Positions 8,470 through 18,679 of a stretch of 59,974 nt of DNA are shown here, in pieces. The translations under genes and the position numbers were made by a program. Each line of letters opens with the position of its first letter. The first letter of the stretch is position 1. The stretch spans positions 1 through 59,974 of the forward strand of contig JBARZY010000042.1 of NCBI GenBank assembly GCA_049650345.1. Reading direction: 5' to 3'. The DNA comes from Glaciecola sp049650345. Lineage in GTDB: Bacteria; Pseudomonadota; Gammaproteobacteria; Enterobacterales; Alteromonadaceae. The notes under the pieces are model-generated. The model was not told the origin of the DNA, made no database searches, and saw only the letters and a program-made list of their open reading frames with translations.

Positions 8470-9564
8470 ATGTTCAATTTACGCTACTTTATTACCCTGA
8501 TATTTTGTTTTATCTCGCTTATTGCTAATGCTCATGCTCAACAAACCACTACTATTGCCTTTGGCTCTTGCGCTGAACAATATAAACCACAGCCTATTTG
8601 GCTAGATATTGCATCGCATCAGCCAGATGCCTTTTTATACATTGGTGACAACGTGTATGCCGACAATCAAATTATAAATGGTGAACGCGTATATGGCCCG
8701 GTTGATAAGCCTGAGCGTTTTGCACAAGCGTATCAAGAGCAGGCTAACATCGCTGAGTTTGCTGCTTTTCGTGAACAAGTGCCTTTGTTTATGGGGACAT
8801 GGGATGATCATGACTTTGGCGCAAACGATGCCGGCTCTGAGTTTTCACTTAAACATGCTAGTCAACAAGCCTTTTTAGACTTTTTCAACTTTGCCGAAAA
8901 CAGCCCCATTCGTAAACAAGAGGGCATTTACCACGCCAACACCATTGAGCACAGCGGCCATAAAATACAAATTATTATGCTAGATACGCGATTCCACTTG
9001 GGCGAACGCGTGAAAAACCCCAATGGCCGCCCACCTGGTAAAGGCCCATATGTTGTGCAAGCCGACAAAACCCAAGGCATATTAGGCGAGCGTCAATGGC
9101 AATGGCTTGAAATGCAACTAAAACAAGCGGCTGATATAAGGCTACTGGTAAGTTCGTTTCAGGTGGTTGCATATGAACATGCTTGGGAGACATGGGGTAA
9201 CTTTCCCCATGAGCGTCAGCGCTTGTACAATTTAATTGCCTATACACAAGCGAACGGGGTAGTACTATTAAGTGGCGACAGGCATTTAATGGAAATATCA
9301 AAAGACACGGGGCAATTGGGCAGCAATGTGCCTTACCCAATGTGGGATTTTACTGCCAGTGGCTTAACGCAAGATTTTCATAAGGTGAATGAAGGCAATA
9401 CCTTTAGGCAGGGCAAAGCGGTAAGAGATACGCATTTTGGTTTAATAAACATACACTGGCACAAGCAAGACCTGATGCAATCGGTTATTGAACTTAAAGC
9501 AATGGGTGTTAACAATGAGGTGTTGGAAAAAAGACGGATTACGTTAAGTGAATTACAAATATAG
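8470..9564 (+). CDS. Secreted PhoD-like metallophosphatase
   Basis: The protein belongs to the PhoD-like alkaline phosphatase/phosphodiesterase family (metallophosphoesterase fold). Numbered from the ATG at 8470, a signal peptide ends at AHA-Q near residue 23. Metal-site motifs follow: GSC near 33, GDNVYAD at 59-65, WDDHD at 111-115, DTRFH near 172 and SGDRH at 268-272. These are the expected metal and phosphate ligands. It should release phosphate from organic esters or diesters in the periplasm or outside. The frame is open back to 8374, which would add an odd second hydrophobic stretch, so 8470 is preferred; 8461 is possible. A strong terminator follows. Confidence 0.85.
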   Translation: MFNLRYFITLIFCFISLIANAHAQQTTTIAFGSCAEQYKPQPIWLDIASHQPDAFLYIGDNVYADNQIINGERVYGPVDKPERFAQAYQEQANIAEFAAFREQVPLFMGTWDDHDFGANDAGSEFSLKHASQQAFLDFFNFAENSPIRKQEGIYHANTIEHSGHKIQIIMLDTRFHLGERVKNPNGRPPGKGPYVVQADKTQGILGERQWQWLEMQLKQAADIRLLVSSFQVVAYEHAWETWGNFPHERQRLYNLIAYTQANGVVLLSGDRHLMEISKDTGQLGSNVPYPMWDFTASGLTQDFHKVNEGNTFRQGKAVRDTHFGLINIHWHKQDLMQSVIELKAMGVNNEVLEKRRITLSELQI

Positions 9565-9571
9565 GCACCAT

Positions 9572-9613
9572 AAAAAAACGCCCAGTGAGGCAAAACCGTC
9601 ACTGGGCGTTATA
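9572..9613. terminator. Bidirectional terminator between PhoD-like and TonB receptor genes
   Basis: AACGCCCAGTGA (9577-9588) and TCACTGGGCGTT (9599-9610) form a perfect 12-bp stem with a 10-base loop. A run of A precedes the stem, which is a T-run on the minus strand. It serves two convergent genes. Confidence 0.85.
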
Positions 9614-9629
9614 TTACAATGCTACATCG

Positions 9630-12600
9630 TTACATTGAGTAACTCACCCCAACGAACAAGGTACGACCGCGAGGACCAACTGGCCATGCAGTTTGTGTTG
9701 CATAAGGTTCTTCATCGGCTAGGTTGTTTATGCCGCCAAATACTAGCAACTCTTCGCTAATTTCATAGCTTGCGTTTACATCAACAACGTATACTTCGTC
9801 AAAGAATCCCGCATTACCATAAAGCGCGCTGTTACCATTTAAGCCGCGTACTAGCTCAATTTCGTCAACCGACTGCTTGCTTTGGAAAGAGGTTTGTAAA
9901 GCTACGCTTAACGGGCCTCGCTCCCAGCTTAGCTGCAAGTTACCAGATGTTTTTGGCAACTGTACTTCTTCCACTTCTGGGTTCACTTCGGTTAAATCAA
10001 GTGGGTTAAAGAAGTTATCAAGCGACTTCTGATGCGTACCCACTAAACTAATACCAAAAGTGTCTTCTTCTACGCTAAACGAGTAGCTTACTGAGAAATC
10101 GATGCCTTCTGCAGCTTGGCGAGCAAAGTTTATTTGCCCCGTGGTAAGGTCGTTAAGACCGCCGTCAGCGCGTCGCGTAAATTGCTCACAGAAACCTAAA
10201 TTAGGGTAGCTGTCAGAATCGAAACAGCCGTCTAGTATATCGCCAGAACTTACCGCTAATATGGCGTCATCAATTTGCACATCCCAGTAGTCAAGAGTGA
10301 CCACTAAGCCCTCTGCAAAACTTGGCTGCAACACCACGCCAAAGGTAAAGGTTTCAGCGGTTTCTACGTCTAAGTCAGGGTTACCACCAGAAGTACCGGC
10401 AAAACGCCCTGTTAGTGGGTTAACCCAAATAAAGTCGCCGTTTGCATCTACAATGTCTGTAGTCGCAACGCCTGCCGCTTGCAATGAGGCAACACAGTTT
10501 GCTTCACGCGCCGCTGTGCCGTTGCTTACGTTGCCAGGATCACATGGGTCGGCGGTGGCTGAAATAGTAATAGGTAATCTTGGGTCGAATAGCTCAGAAA
10601 TGTTAGGTGCACGCACCGCTTCTGATATTGTTGCTCTAAAGCCAATATCTTCAATTGGGCTATACGAGAAACCAAATTTCCACGTAGTTGCATTACCTAA
10701 AGTTGAGTAATCGGCTACGCGCACAGCACCATCAACGGTTAACTCGTGGGCAAACTCACGGTCATAAAATACCGGCAAGCGCACTTCTAAAAATGCATCG
10801 GTTACATCGTATTCACCTTGTGTATTAAACTGCTGTGAGTTATCAATATCGGTAAATGAGAACAGGAAGTCATCTACTTCACTTACTTGTACACCTGGGG
10901 TATATGAAGTGCCTTCAGGCAATATACCTAAAGTAAGTGGGTCAAGGCGATTATCACTGCTTTCTTCGCGATATTCTAACCCTGTTGCATAGCCAATTGG
11001 GCCGTCTAATACGCTTTCAAGCACCTCAAATTCACCACTCACATATAGTGACAATACGGTTTGTTCTACTTCTAACACATCGGTTAAGTTTGATGTGACA
11101 AAGTTTTGTGCCGCAGCACTGGCTGAATAGGTACCGAATGGATTAAGTGGCGCACATTGGCCGTCACCAGGGGTAAACGAGTAGTATCTGTCACTTGAAA
11201 AACCACCATTGGCGTAGCCATTCCCTGCGGTAAAGTAATCAATTTCATATGCCGCACTTGGGTCAATGTCTGAACGACATACTGTGTTGCCGTTTTCATC
11301 GGTAGTGGCGTCAATGGCTGCAAAAATTCTATCTAAATACAAACCGGTTGTTTCAGAGGTGTTTTTGAAGGTACCGTGATTAATTGAAAACTCTAGTCTG
11401 TGATCATCGTTTATGTACCATTCAAGCCCGGCAACAAACCGCGTAGTTTCACGGGTATAGGTAAATGGATTGTTGTCACTAAAGTCTACCGGATCTTGGG
11501 TTAGCAACAAACCGCCTGTTTCGTCAAGTACTGGCGATAGCTCGGCGGGTATAAACGGGTTATCGGCAGGAATAAACAAGGTATCGTAAAACGTATCTTG
11601 CTCGGCAAAGGAGGTAGATTCGGCCTTTACGTATTTCGCTTCGAAAAAACCAATTAGATCATCGCTAAATTCATACTGACCGTTAAGGTTGAGTACAAAC
11701 TTGTCGGTAGAAGGGAATAAGGTGTCACGGTCAAAGCTGATTCTACCGCCGTCACCGCCAATACCCCATAAACCATTAAGTACAGTGCCGTCTTGGTTTA
11801 CACGTATAGAGCCGTCTGGGTTAGTTAACCAACAGCCGGCTAAAAATCCTGTACGCCCGCCTTCAGACTCTTGACAATCGGCTATGCCGTTTTGGTTAAT
11901 GTCAACGTAGGTTACGTCACGTCCACCAAAGGTTGGAGCAATTGAGCCTTCTTGCGAGGTTAGCCAAAAGCGAGGGTCGTTTATTACTGCGCGTGCTGCG
12001 GCGCCTTCACTGGTGTCTGGGTTGGCGCGAGGCTCTACCGAGGCAATGCCATTGTTGCGAGACCAGTCGCGATCAGCATAGGTGAGTGATTCTTCTTGTT
12101 CTACCGATGCAGCAAACACAATATTCCCTTTACCGCCATCAAAGTTTTGGCCATAAAGAAGATCAAATGCAAAAGCTTCGCCGCCGCCTTGCTCAGGTAA
12201 TGAGCCTGTGGCATCAAGTTGTAAGCCTTCGTAATCATCTTTTAAGATAAAGTTAACCACACCAGTTACCGCGTCAGCACCGTATACAGCAGAAGCACCA
12301 CCGGTGGTTACTTCAACGCTTTTTACTAATGCACGAGGAATAGTACCAATATCAACCGACGATGTGCCTCTAAAACCAGCAACATGTCTGCGACCATTTA
12401 CCAATACTAAAGTACGTTCGCCACCAAGGCCGCGAAGGTTAAGTTCGTTAGCACCGGTAACCGAATTTTCGGCAGTAAGCGATGATACTAGCGCGGGAAT
12501 ATCGTTTACGATATCTGCTAGGTTGAGTTCACCCGACAGTTTTATATCGTCTTCGTCAAGTGACTGTAACGGAACCGACGATGTTACATTTGGATCGCTA

Positions 12601-12761
12601 GGTATGCGTGAGCCTGTCACTTTAATCACTTCGGCAGCTTCTTCAGCGCCAGCGTCTTGGGCATAACTCATACCCGGTGCCGCTAAACCTAAAGCCGTTG
12701 CTATACAAAGCGATATGCTTGAACGTTTAATTAACGTTTTATGTGTGTTGTGTTTGTTCAT
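9630..12761 (-). CDS. TonB-dependent outer-membrane receptor (1043 aa)
   Basis: A signal peptide ends at YAQ-D (about 35). A TonB-box-like stretch (EVIKVTGSR) follows at about 43-52. The plug domain (about 60-190) includes LNLRGLGGERTLVLVNGRR and the GGASAVYGADAVTGVVNF segment. The rest is a beta-barrel ending in an aromatic-containing terminal strand (LFVGVSYSM). The type is that of large receptors common in Alteromonadales and sphingomonads. Its ligand is not evident. AGGGAAA lies upstream of the ATG. Upstream on the same strand are a TPR-sulfotransferase and a hybrid histidine kinase. Nothing nearby is a matching inner-membrane transporter. Confidence 0.92.
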   Translation of the reverse strand: MNKHNTHKTLIKRSSISLCIATALGLAAPGMSYAQDAGAEEAAEVIKVTGSRIPSDPNVTSSVPLQSLDEDDIKLSGELNLADIVNDIPALVSSLTAENSVTGANELNLRGLGGERTLVLVNGRRHVAGFRGTSSVDIGTIPRALVKSVEVTTGGASAVYGADAVTGVVNFILKDDYEGLQLDATGSLPEQGGGEAFAFDLLYGQNFDGGKGNIVFAASVEQEESLTYADRDWSRNNGIASVEPRANPDTSEGAAARAVINDPRFWLTSQEGSIAPTFGGRDVTYVDINQNGIADCQESEGGRTGFLAGCWLTNPDGSIRVNQDGTVLNGLWGIGGDGGRISFDRDTLFPSTDKFVLNLNGQYEFSDDLIGFFEAKYVKAESTSFAEQDTFYDTLFIPADNPFIPAELSPVLDETGGLLLTQDPVDFSDNNPFTYTRETTRFVAGLEWYINDDHRLEFSINHGTFKNTSETTGLYLDRIFAAIDATTDENGNTVCRSDIDPSAAYEIDYFTAGNGYANGGFSSDRYYSFTPGDGQCAPLNPFGTYSASAAAQNFVTSNLTDVLEVEQTVLSLYVSGEFEVLESVLDGPIGYATGLEYREESSDNRLDPLTLGILPEGTSYTPGVQVSEVDDFLFSFTDIDNSQQFNTQGEYDVTDAFLEVRLPVFYDREFAHELTVDGAVRVADYSTLGNATTWKFGFSYSPIEDIGFRATISEAVRAPNISELFDPRLPITISATADPCDPGNVSNGTAAREANCVASLQAAGVATTDIVDANGDFIWVNPLTGRFAGTSGGNPDLDVETAETFTFGVVLQPSFAEGLVVTLDYWDVQIDDAILAVSSGDILDGCFDSDSYPNLGFCEQFTRRADGGLNDLTTGQINFARQAAEGIDFSVSYSFSVEEDTFGISLVGTHQKSLDNFFNPLDLTEVNPEVEEVQLPKTSGNLQLSWERGPLSVALQTSFQSKQSVDEIELVRGLNGNSALYGNAGFFDEVYVVDVNASYEISEELLVFGGINNLADEEPYATQTAWPVGPRGRTLFVGVSYSM

Positions 12762-13105
12762 GAATGTTTCCCTCGGGCATACTTATAATAATTGCCCTTA
12801 TACTGTTAAAAACGGTTGTATTTGCACTATTAACAAAGCAGTTAACACTCTATTAAACGCAAATCGGTGTTTTTGCAAAGCTTAGTACAGCATACTTTAT
12901 GCCACATCAGATACTCGCTAAATGCACCGTAATGGGGTTTAAAACAGGTTTATTCCTGCCCAAACATCCTATTTACGATGGTATTGTTGCAAGCACAAGT
13001 GTATTGATGGTGCAAATAAAGCACTATAATGGTGCATTATAAAACTAACACATTACCCCCAAATGGCAAGTATAAGGGAGACCAGCTCGCTAAATAGTAA
13101 CTGTC
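12762..13105 (-). promoter_or_regulatory. 344-bp upstream region of the TonB receptor gene
   Basis: No convincing coding frame is present. It should hold the receptor promoter and 5' leader. The trinucleotide context TGCACC/GGTGCA appears several times (around 12919, 12999 and 13032), which might be an operator family, but the copies are not regularly spaced. No clear terminator for the upstream sulfotransferase gene was seen, so read-through is possible. Confidence 0.3.
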
Positions 13106-14941
13106 TTATCGAGGAAGCATGAATGGTAAACTGTGTTTCAGCGTATCTTCACCTAGCGCTAACTTAAGCTCTCCCAGCTCATTGTCGTACCGTTGCCACG
13201 AGCCAATACCTTTCAAGTTCAGAGGTTGTCGCACTTGTTCGCTACTTGCAGTATGTACATTGCGTGTATTCTGATGAAACTGCAGACATTGCGCTTCATA
13301 GTGTAGGTGTAAATGCGTCATAATTTGTTTAACGACCAACTCAGGTTCTTGCACCAAGTTTTCATATTGTATGCTCAGTACTTTATTAGGTATGGTTTGC
13401 TGCCAATGTGTCATTAACGCAGTGTAAGCATTATAAAAACGACCAATGTGACCAAGCTGATAACTAAAATCTACGCCCGACGGAAAATATTGCTTATATA
13501 AACTTAGCCCGCAGTCGAGTGGGTTGCGCCGTATATCAATTATCACCGCGTGTGGGAGTATTTTATGTATAAAGCCAACTTGTCGAAAATTGAAGGGTTG
13601 TTTGTCTATGAAAAAAGGCGCGTGATTATGCCGAAATAAACCACCTTTTTTAATATATGCCGCGCCCAAGTCACTCAGTTCGCTGCTGCTAAGCAGCTCA
13701 AGCGACGATAGCAAGCCCTTGTTATATTTAAGCCGGCATAACTCATTGGCTTGACGCTCAATAGCGCCCAAAGTGGCTTGTTCTAAGGTGCCTTGTATTT
13801 GGCTATGACTTGACAGTATTTGCTCCAATAGGGTTGAGCCAGAGCGAGGTAAACCTACTATGAAAATTGGCGTAGGCAAGTTCTTGTCAATGCTAGCTTG
13901 TGTGCGCAAACTCATTTGGTTAAATACCTTACTGCGCATCGCAAATTCTTGTTCAAAATGCGTGGGGTCACTCACTTGTGGCGCGTGCAAACGGTTAGCA
14001 TGATGATATGTATTCATACTGGCTGCATAGTCGCCTTGTTGTTCAAGCGATTTAGCAAGGGCGAAAGCGGCTTTGCATTTAGCTGCGCTAGACACATCAG
14101 TGCGAGTAATTAATGTTTTAATGCGCGCTGTATCGTCGCCACTAAATGTATACGTTTTTAAGTCAGTGAGCGCCCACCATGCGTCTGCGCATTTTGCATC
14201 GTGTGTTAAGCTTGCGCGCAACGATGATATACAGGCTTCTTTATTGCCTGTTATCCTTTGAATGTGGGCACGAATAAGTGCCAACTGGGCGCAAAATACA
14301 GATGTTTTTGATGCTAGGGCATCAGCCTGTTTACACACAACGTTTGCTTCTGTGTACTGACCAAGTCGTAACATTAGGTTAAGCAACCTTAAATAGTGCT
14401 GAGGCAGGTCGTTTGCATTGACTGCATTACTGAGCGTTACTAATGTTTTAGCAGAGTCAATGGCGCCGGTGTATTCTCCAATTGCTTCTTGCATTCCAAT
14501 GATCATGCCTTGCAAAGTAATGTTGGCGGGTGACGCCTGTATACCTTGTTTTAATAAGGCAATAGCTTGGCTAAGAAAGCCGTTTTTTTGAGCAATATGA
14601 GCGAGTGTGAATATGGCGCGAGGATGATTGGGGATTGAGGCTAACATTGACTGCGCTGTATTTTGTACATTTGCCATAGCGTTATTCTGCATGTATTGCT
14701 GAATGCTATGAAATTCTTGCAGTAAAGGGTCTACTTGCTCGGCTTGTTGGCAAACTAACACGGCTTGTTTAATGTGATTGGTTTGATACCAGCATTTACT
14801 CAGTAATAAGTGCCCCTCATAAAAGCGAGGTTCGCGTTCAACGTTTTGTTGAAGCAGTGCAATAGCCTCGTTTATTTGGTTATTTGCTATAAGCTTGTTT
14901 GCCTCTGCGAGGACTGTGCCGAATGATGCTGTTGAGGTCAT
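13106..14941 (-). CDS. TPR-repeat sulfotransferase
   Basis: About 611 residues. The N-terminal half (to about 340) consists of TPR-like helical repeats with the A-x-x-L-L-x-x-A pattern. The C-terminal part is a sulfotransferase: IVGLPRSGSTLLEQIL (about 361-376) is the 5'-phosphosulfate loop, and IIDIRRNPLDCGLSLYKQ (about 467-484) the 3'-phosphate site. It resembles TPR-sulfotransferases related to tyrosylprotein sulfotransferase. Another in-frame start, TTG at 14998, would add 19 hydrophobic residues; the ATG at 14941 is preferred because PAPS is cytosolic. It lies 69 bp after a histidine kinase and upstream of a TonB receptor. The substrate is unknown. Confidence 0.85.
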   Translation of the reverse strand: MTSTASFGTVLAEANKLIANNQINEAIALLQQNVEREPRFYEGHLLLSKCWYQTNHIKQAVLVCQQAEQVDPLLQEFHSIQQYMQNNAMANVQNTAQSMLASIPNHPRAIFTLAHIAQKNGFLSQAIALLKQGIQASPANITLQGMIIGMQEAIGEYTGAIDSAKTLVTLSNAVNANDLPQHYLRLLNLMLRLGQYTEANVVCKQADALASKTSVFCAQLALIRAHIQRITGNKEACISSLRASLTHDAKCADAWWALTDLKTYTFSGDDTARIKTLITRTDVSSAAKCKAAFALAKSLEQQGDYAASMNTYHHANRLHAPQVSDPTHFEQEFAMRSKVFNQMSLRTQASIDKNLPTPIFIVGLPRSGSTLLEQILSSHSQIQGTLEQATLGAIERQANELCRLKYNKGLLSSLELLSSSELSDLGAAYIKKGGLFRHNHAPFFIDKQPFNFRQVGFIHKILPHAVIIDIRRNPLDCGLSLYKQYFPSGVDFSYQLGHIGRFYNAYTALMTHWQQTIPNKVLSIQYENLVQEPELVVKQIMTHLHLHYEAQCLQFHQNTRNVHTASSEQVRQPLNLKGIGSWQRYDNELGELKLALGEDTLKHSLPFMLPR

Positions 14942-15010
14942 TGATGAACAATATAAAATACAAAAAAGTAGGCTATCAGTAATACAGCGTTGCTTCAATA
15001 AATGTTGATG

Positions 15011-17563
15011 TTAGTGCCTTGCCAAGAGTTGAACAACTTGTTCAATCAATGTTGCTTTTACTACCGGCTTTGCCAAATGCCCTTGCATGCCGGCATCAAG
15101 GCAGGCTTTTTTGTCTTCTTCCATTGCGTTTGCGGTCATCGCTAATATAGGAATGGAGTCCCATTTAGGGTTTTTGCGTATTTCAACAGTAGCGGTAAGT
15201 CCATCCATAATTGGCATTTGCATGTCCATTAAAATGATAACGGGTAAAGTATGGCCCTTGCTTAACGCGGCTAAGCATTCTTTGCCATTTTCTGCCAACT
15301 TCACCGAAGCGCCCTCTGCCTCAAGCATTGAAGCGGCTATTTGTTGATTTATAATATGGTCTTCAACCAATAAAACCATTACGCCTTGCAATGCCTTGGC
15401 TGATTTATTAGGAGCAATTGCTAACGGGGTAGCCGTTTGGCTGTTTAGTACGTCAAGCATATCAGATGGTGTAAATGGTTTAACGAGCACATCATCATAA
15501 AGCTCACTAGCCTTGTCATGTCTAGCATGATTAAATTGTCCAATACAAATAATCGTTACTTTGTTGCTGCTTTGTTTAATGTCTTGCAAAGTGGTATACA
15601 CGTTATCAGGTAAGGTTTGTTCATCAACAAATATCACGGTTTGTTGTTGTATGTTGCCTACCAAACTCTGCAGTTGTGCCTCGCCGTTGATAGCGGTAGT
15701 TGGCCAAGCCAATGACAAACATTGGCGACGCATTACGCTAATGGCAGTGTCGCTAGTAGACACAATAACGGCTTGTTCAATCTGATTGTCGAGTGGCTCA
15801 GCATTCTGTGACGCCATATCGCGGGTTAGTACAATGTCAATAGTGAAACAACTGCCTTTGCCCTTTTCACTGGTTACCGTGATATTACCATGCATAAGCT
15901 CAGCCAGTTGTTTGGCAATACTTAATCCCAAACCAGTGCCACCATATTGATGGCTAGTGTTTATCTCGGCTTGTGAAAACGGCGCGAATATTCGTGTTAA
16001 TGCTTCTTGGTCCATGCCAATACCGGTATCGCTTACCGATATCCTTATTTTGTCTTCAGATGCTTGTGAGTCAACTAAATCGAGTTTTAATTTCACCTCG
16101 CCTTTGTCGGTAAACTTCACCGCATTGCTGATTAAATTAGTTAATATTTGGTTGAGCCTTACTTCGTCGCCAATAACTGACCGTGGGCTATTGGGGTCAA
16201 TGTCTATCCATAAATCAATGTCTTTGCCAAAAGCAGCGCGCCCCATCAATTGACCAACGGTTTTAAATAGCTTGTCTAGCCTAAACGGCTTATTCACAAT
16301 TTCAAGATGATTAGCCTGAATTTTGGATGAGTCGAGCACATCGTCGATAACTCGACTTAACAGCGAGAAGCTGCGAATAGCATTGTCTAAATTATCATTT
16401 ATTTTTTTATAGTTGCGCTCACCTTTAGTTATTTGCAGTAAACCGAAAACACCGTTCATAGGAGTGCGTATTTCATGTGACATACGAGCTAAGAATGTTG
16501 ATTTGGCCTGTTCGGCTCGTATTGCTTTTTGCCGCTCGTAGTACATAACTTTAACCATTTTAAGCAATAAGTACGAGGTAAACACAATCCCTATTATAAG
16601 TAACAGCGCCACACTTAACACCAAATAAAAATACTGCTTGCTAGCCGCTAATAAGTGAGGTGGTTTTTCTGCAATGAGTAAACGCTGGGGAGACACAGAC
16701 GACATATCTGCAAGGCTTTGGTCAAATAGGTTAATGACCCTGCTGCTGTATTGTTTTGAAAACGCTTTGGTGGTCTCTAGGCGGTTGATATTTTCTAAGC
16801 TAAGAATTTTGCCTGAGAATATGTCAATTACCTTGCCGTTATCGATATCGGTTTGCCACGCCCATTCGTTATTATTGGGTGAGCTTAATAAATAACCGTC
16901 ACGATTAACTAGCCAATTCTGCATACTTGTTTGTTTTTGTTCTACTTTGGCAAAGGCGGCGCTTAGATCAATGTTAAATACAATGATGCCAATAGCTTGT
17001 CCGTTTCGAATATATTTAGCTGCGGTGCGCACGGTTGGCCTATATGGCGTCTCAATTTCACCGCCTTCAACATTTAAATCTATTTGCGAGACGTATATGC
17101 CATTGCTAAGCTTTAAAGCTTCTTGAACATAATACCGATTGGTCTTATTTTGTAATTCAGCGGGGCCGATCCAATACGATTTGCCGTTTTGTTGATTGAT
17201 CCTAAATAACTCAATTCCAGTTAAATCAAGTAAACGAACTTGATGAATAGAGGGGTAAATATTCAGTAATACCGCCCACTGGTTTTGTAAATGTGTGAGT
17301 GATGAACCGCCGCTTAAGGCTTCACCAATGAGTATGTTTCGACTTTCTCGCTGGGTGAGTTTTATGGCGTCATTAATGACACTGGATAAATCATCTTCTA
17401 TCGACGAGCTTAATGTATTAATAGCGCTTTCAATGGCTTGTTGATTGCGAGCATAGTTAGTGGTAATGGTTTGCGTGGATACGAGGCAAATCGACAATAT
17501 TAAGCTTACACTCAGCAGCAGTACTACCCATTGGCTTATTCTTAATTGTATAATGTTGCTCAT
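15011..17563 (-). CDS. Hybrid sensor histidine kinase with pseudo-receiver
   Basis: An 850-residue inner-membrane kinase. The ATG at 17563 is chosen because AAGG precedes it; the frame opens at 17644. A helix at about 9-28 and another at about 311-335 bracket a periplasmic sensor of about 280 residues (Cache-like by position). Then come HisKA with phospho-acceptor His363 (ARMSHEIRTPMNG), HATPase with N-box (LTNLISNAVKF), G1 (DTGIGM) and G2 (GGTGLGLSIAKQL). A region at about 597-705 looks like a receiver but lacks the phospho-aspartate. The final receiver is intact: Glu734-Asp735, phospho-acceptor Asp780 in ILMDMQMP and Lys832. There is no Hpt domain. Its output regulator is not in the window. 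Confidence 0.9.
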   Translation of the reverse strand: MSNIIQLRISQWVVLLLSVSLILSICLVSTQTITTNYARNQQAIESAINTLSSSIEDDLSSVINDAIKLTQRESRNILIGEALSGGSSLTHLQNQWAVLLNIYPSIHQVRLLDLTGIELFRINQQNGKSYWIGPAELQNKTNRYYVQEALKLSNGIYVSQIDLNVEGGEIETPYRPTVRTAAKYIRNGQAIGIIVFNIDLSAAFAKVEQKQTSMQNWLVNRDGYLLSSPNNNEWAWQTDIDNGKVIDIFSGKILSLENINRLETTKAFSKQYSSRVINLFDQSLADMSSVSPQRLLIAEKPPHLLAASKQYFYLVLSVALLLIIGIVFTSYLLLKMVKVMYYERQKAIRAEQAKSTFLARMSHEIRTPMNGVFGLLQITKGERNYKKINDNLDNAIRSFSLLSRVIDDVLDSSKIQANHLEIVNKPFRLDKLFKTVGQLMGRAAFGKDIDLWIDIDPNSPRSVIGDEVRLNQILTNLISNAVKFTDKGEVKLKLDLVDSQASEDKIRISVSDTGIGMDQEALTRIFAPFSQAEINTSHQYGGTGLGLSIAKQLAELMHGNITVTSEKGKGSCFTIDIVLTRDMASQNAEPLDNQIEQAVIVSTSDTAISVMRRQCLSLAWPTTAINGEAQLQSLVGNIQQQTVIFVDEQTLPDNVYTTLQDIKQSSNKVTIICIGQFNHARHDKASELYDDVLVKPFTPSDMLDVLNSQTATPLAIAPNKSAKALQGVMVLLVEDHIINQQIAASMLEAEGASVKLAENGKECLAALSKGHTLPVIILMDMQMPIMDGLTATVEIRKNPKWDSIPILAMTANAMEEDKKACLDAGMQGHLAKPVVKATLIEQVVQLLARH

Positions 17564-17836
17564 GATTTGCCTTGTTGCAGTATATGAAAAAATATATATT
17601 GCGGCGAGTAGAAATTTACTGTGTGCATTCACTAAAACGCTCAACGTAACTTATAATGAATACTATACACTAATTTTCTTATTTACGTTTTTTTGAACCA
17701 AAGTATAGGGAATATGTGTAAACAATAGCCATCATAAAAGTATGATTTTCCAAATTATCTTTTGTGTTGATTGCTAATATTAATAGTAAAACTAACGCTT
17801 TTAATCCACCCTTTCACTGTAAAATATCGAGTTACT

Positions 17837-18679
17837 ATGTCTGCGCAAGCTGTCTGTTTATTTTTACTGTTACTTGTCACGGTTTCTGCTAGCCAAAAAG
17901 CCCTAGCTGAAAGTATATTAACGCGCACTCAGCTAGCCAACATTGGCGCACAAATTTATCAGAATGAAACCGGCAGCAACCCACGTCACTTAATTGCATG
18001 GAATAACGGTGAATCATTTGCCAGCTTAGGTATTGGGCATTTCATTTGGTTTCCACAAGGCTTAAAAAGTCCGTTTACAGAAACCTTTCCTGATCTACTG
18101 CGCTACTTAATTGCTCAAGGTGTTGACATGCCAAATTGGCTGGCAAAGCAACAAGACTTTCCATGGCAAACCAAAGCTGAATACGAAGCAGCTAAAGGCA
18201 GCCAAGCTATGCTTGAGTTACGGATGCTGCTAGAAAATACCTTTGAACATCAAGTTAACTTTATTTATCGTCGCATGCAGCGCTCGTTGCCGCTTATGTT
18301 AGCGCAGCTTGATGCCCCAAGTGAAAAACAACATGTCACAGCCATGTTTACAGATTTAGCCACTTCAGAACGGGGTATGTACGCGCTAATTGATTATGTG
18401 AATTTCAAAGGCGAGGGTATATCGCCGAAAGAGCGCTACAATGGTGATGGCTGGGGGTTGTTGCAGGTACTAAGCTCTATCGATCCTCAAACTACCAATA
18501 TACATAAAGGCTTTAGCCAAGCCTGCAAGCAGGTATTATCAAGGCGAGTGAAGCAATCGCCACAACAAGCGGTGGAAAAAAAATGGTTGGCTGGTTGGCA
18601 TAAACGCTGTGACACGTACTCACGCGCTCAAATAAGCAATTCGGTTAACGCCAACACAAAAAAAGGTAAACAGCACTAA
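17837..18679 (+). CDS. Secreted conserved protein, possibly lysozyme-like
   Basis: The start at 17837 gives a 280-residue protein with a signal peptide (cut near ALA-ES). The frame is open from 17771, but an earlier start would bury the signal peptide. Residues about 34-72 contain YQNETGSN, AWNNGESFASLGIGH and FIW. A Glu followed about 20 residues later by a S/T-L-G-I-G-H turn is reminiscent of phage-lysozyme (GH24) active sites, but this is a weak similarity and I recall homologues only as conserved hypothetical proteins. Its TAA overlaps the ATG of the homocysteine methyltransferase by one base, so the two are translationally coupled. Confidence 0.6.
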   Translation: MSAQAVCLFLLLLVTVSASQKALAESILTRTQLANIGAQIYQNETGSNPRHLIAWNNGESFASLGIGHFIWFPQGLKSPFTETFPDLLRYLIAQGVDMPNWLAKQQDFPWQTKAEYEAAKGSQAMLELRMLLENTFEHQVNFIYRRMQRSLPLMLAQLDAPSEKQHVTAMFTDLATSERGMYALIDYVNFKGEGISPKERYNGDGWGLLQVLSSIDPQTTNIHKGFSQACKQVLSRRVKQSPQQAVEKKWLAGWHKRCDTYSRAQISNSVNANTKKGKQH

